From the NCBI RefSeq assembly GCF_900101175.1, contig NZ_FNFQ01000003.1, positions 1 to 64,000 on the forward strand: DNA of 64,000 nucleotides, read 5' to 3'. Under the pieces are notes generated by a model. The model searched no databases. It was not told the origin of the DNA and saw only the letters and a program-made list of their open reading frames with translations. Of the stretch, positions 63,189 through 64,000 are shown piece by piece; position 1 is the stretch's first letter; each line of letters opens with the position of its first letter. A program made the position numbers and the translations under genes. The DNA comes from Stenotrophomonas pavanii. GTDB taxonomy: Bacteria; Pseudomonadota; Gammaproteobacteria; Xanthomonadales; Xanthomonadaceae.

Positions 63189-63896
63189 ATGAGCGCCACC
63201 CGTAAACTGCTGCTGCCGCTGGCCCTGACCCTGGCCATCGCCGCCTGCTCCAAGCCGGCCGACACCGCTGCCCCGGCGGCCGATGCTGCCGCCCCGGCCA
63301 CCACCGAGCAGGCCGCCACCCCGGCGGCTGATGCCGCTGCTGCCGCGCCGGCCGCCGAAGCGATCAAGATCGCCTCGGGCACCTACAAGCTGGACCCGAG
63401 CCACACCGACGTGCTGGCGCAGTGGAGCCACTTCGGCTTCTCCAACCCGAGCGCGCACTTCGGCAACGTCGAAGGCACCCTGGTGTACAACGCCGAAGAC
63501 GTGACCAAGTCCACCGTGGAAGTGAAGCTGCCGCTGAGCGGCCTGAACAGCTTCACCGCCAAGTTCGACGAGCACCTGAAGAGCGCCGATTTCTTCGACG
63601 CCGCCAAGTTCGCCGATGCCACCTTCAAGAGCACCAAGGTGGAAGCGGCCGGCACCAACAAGCTGACCGTCACCGGCGACCTGACCATCAAGGGCATCAC
63701 CAAGCCGGTCACCCTGGATGTCACCGTCAACGGCGGCGGCGAGCACCCGATGGCCAAGGTTCCGGCCGCCGGCTTCGATGCCACCACCACCCTGAAGCGC
63801 AGCGATTTCGGCGTCGGCGCCTACGCCCCGAACGTCAGCGATGAAGTGAAGATCCGCATCACCACCGAAGCCACCGGCGAGAAGCCGGCGGCTTGA
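63189..63896 (+). CDS. YceI-family lipoprotein
   Basis: 235 residues. Lipobox IAAC (Cys at about 19), then a 40-residue Ala/Pro/Thr linker and a YceI lipocalin-like barrel from about 60: GTYKLDPSHTDVLAQWSHFGF, then FDEHLKSADFFDAAKF and GDLTIKGITKPVTLDV. YceI domains bind isoprenoid quinones or other lipids. ATG 63189 begins the signal peptide. Strong terminator follows. Confidence 0.93.
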   Translation: MSATRKLLLPLALTLAIAACSKPADTAAPAADAAAPATTEQAATPAADAAAAAPAAEAIKIASGTYKLDPSHTDVLAQWSHFGFSNPSAHFGNVEGTLVYNAEDVTKSTVEVKLPLSGLNSFTAKFDEHLKSADFFDAAKFADATFKSTKVEAAGTNKLTVTGDLTIKGITKPVTLDVTVNGGGEHPMAKVPAAGFDATTTLKRSDFGVGAYAPNVSDEVKIRITTEATGEKPAA

Positions 63897-63928
63897 TGTA
63901 CCCGACTCACTCGTCGTGAGAAGGCAGG

Positions 63929-63957
63929 AGGCCCGCTGAAAAGCGGGCCTTCTTTTT
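63929..63957 (+). terminator. Rho-independent terminator after the YceI gene
   Basis: AGGCCCGCT / AGCGGGCCT with GAAA-like loop and a TCTTTTTT tail. Confidence 0.9.
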
Positions 63958-63967
63958 TGGGGTGCGG

Positions 63968-63990
63968 GTAGAGCCGGCCGCTGGCCGGCT
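63968..63990 (+). repeat. SMAG element at the right edge
   Basis: GTAGAGCCGGCCGCTGGCC, the GTAGAG form. Its partner may lie outside the window. Confidence 0.8.
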
Positions 63991-64000
63991 GCTTGCGAGG

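Overview
The window reads as chromosomal DNA of Stenotrophomonas, most likely the S. maltophilia complex (Xanthomonadaceae). The main grounds are the dozens of GTAG-type palindromes (GTAGTGCCGGCCGCTGGCCGGC and variants) between genes, which match the SMAG family of REP elements described in S. maltophilia. High GC, dense antisense open frames and the gene content fit this. No plasmid, phage or insertion sequence was recognised. It is an ordinary core chromosome with one envelope and murein-peptide gene cluster that deserves attention.

Layout. 1-130: the 3' end of a 5S rRNA and its terminator, closing an rRNA operon. 0.4-6.6 kb: a secreted M28 peptidase, a VNG-repeat exported protein, an EnvC-like murein hydrolase activator, an S41 C-terminal processing protease and a rhomboid protease. 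6.8-13.3 kb: a FadL-type outer membrane channel, the NAD salvage pair pnuC-nadR, and putA. 13.6-22.2 kb: an aa3-type cytochrome c oxidase locus (DUF2244, coxB, coxA, small assembly protein, cox11/ctaG, coxC, a convergent DUF2909 gene, SURF1, a CxxxC protein, ctaA, ctaB) that holds structural subunits, copper delivery and haem A synthesis together. The small assembly gene carries REP sequence inside its reading frame. 22.3-27.5 kb (minus strand): an SBF-type transporter, a DUF442 phosphatase-like protein, dnaG, a BrkB/YihY protein, a YqeY protein and rpsU. 27.6-36.5 kb: tsaD, an Abi-like gene remnant, folB, an MscS channel, a GH3 glycosidase, a lipoprotein, a REP-built 170-bp tandem array and a PQQ-type sugar dehydrogenase.

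36.6-49.5 kb is the most interesting part. Two divergent groups look like a system for taking up and breaking down peptidoglycan peptides. On the minus strand are an NlpC/P60 peptidase, an L-Ala-D/L-Glu-type epimerase, an RpiR/MurR-type regulator with a SIS domain, an L,D-transpeptidase-like protein and an APC permease. On the plus strand are a periplasmic transglutaminase-like protein, an Oar-like TonB-dependent receptor, a beta-lactamase-fold serine hydrolase and a VanX-like D-Ala-D-Ala dipeptidase. A GGAATA/TATTCC palindrome lies in the shared promoter region and is a candidate operator.

49.7-64 kb: small membrane and EF-hand proteins, a HAD hydrolase, an HglS-type 2-oxoadipate decarboxylase, an acetyl/succinyl-CoA transferase, a possible small RNA with a strong UUCG terminator, glnE, a YhhQ-type transporter, a three-gene operon of exported proteins that includes two paralogues, an ELM1-family protein, a RutE-like nitroreductase and a YceI lipoprotein.

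REP elements are not only spacers here. In four genes the GTAG at the edge of a REP element supplies the TAG stop codon. All functions are assigned from recognisable motifs by reading alone; no database search was run.
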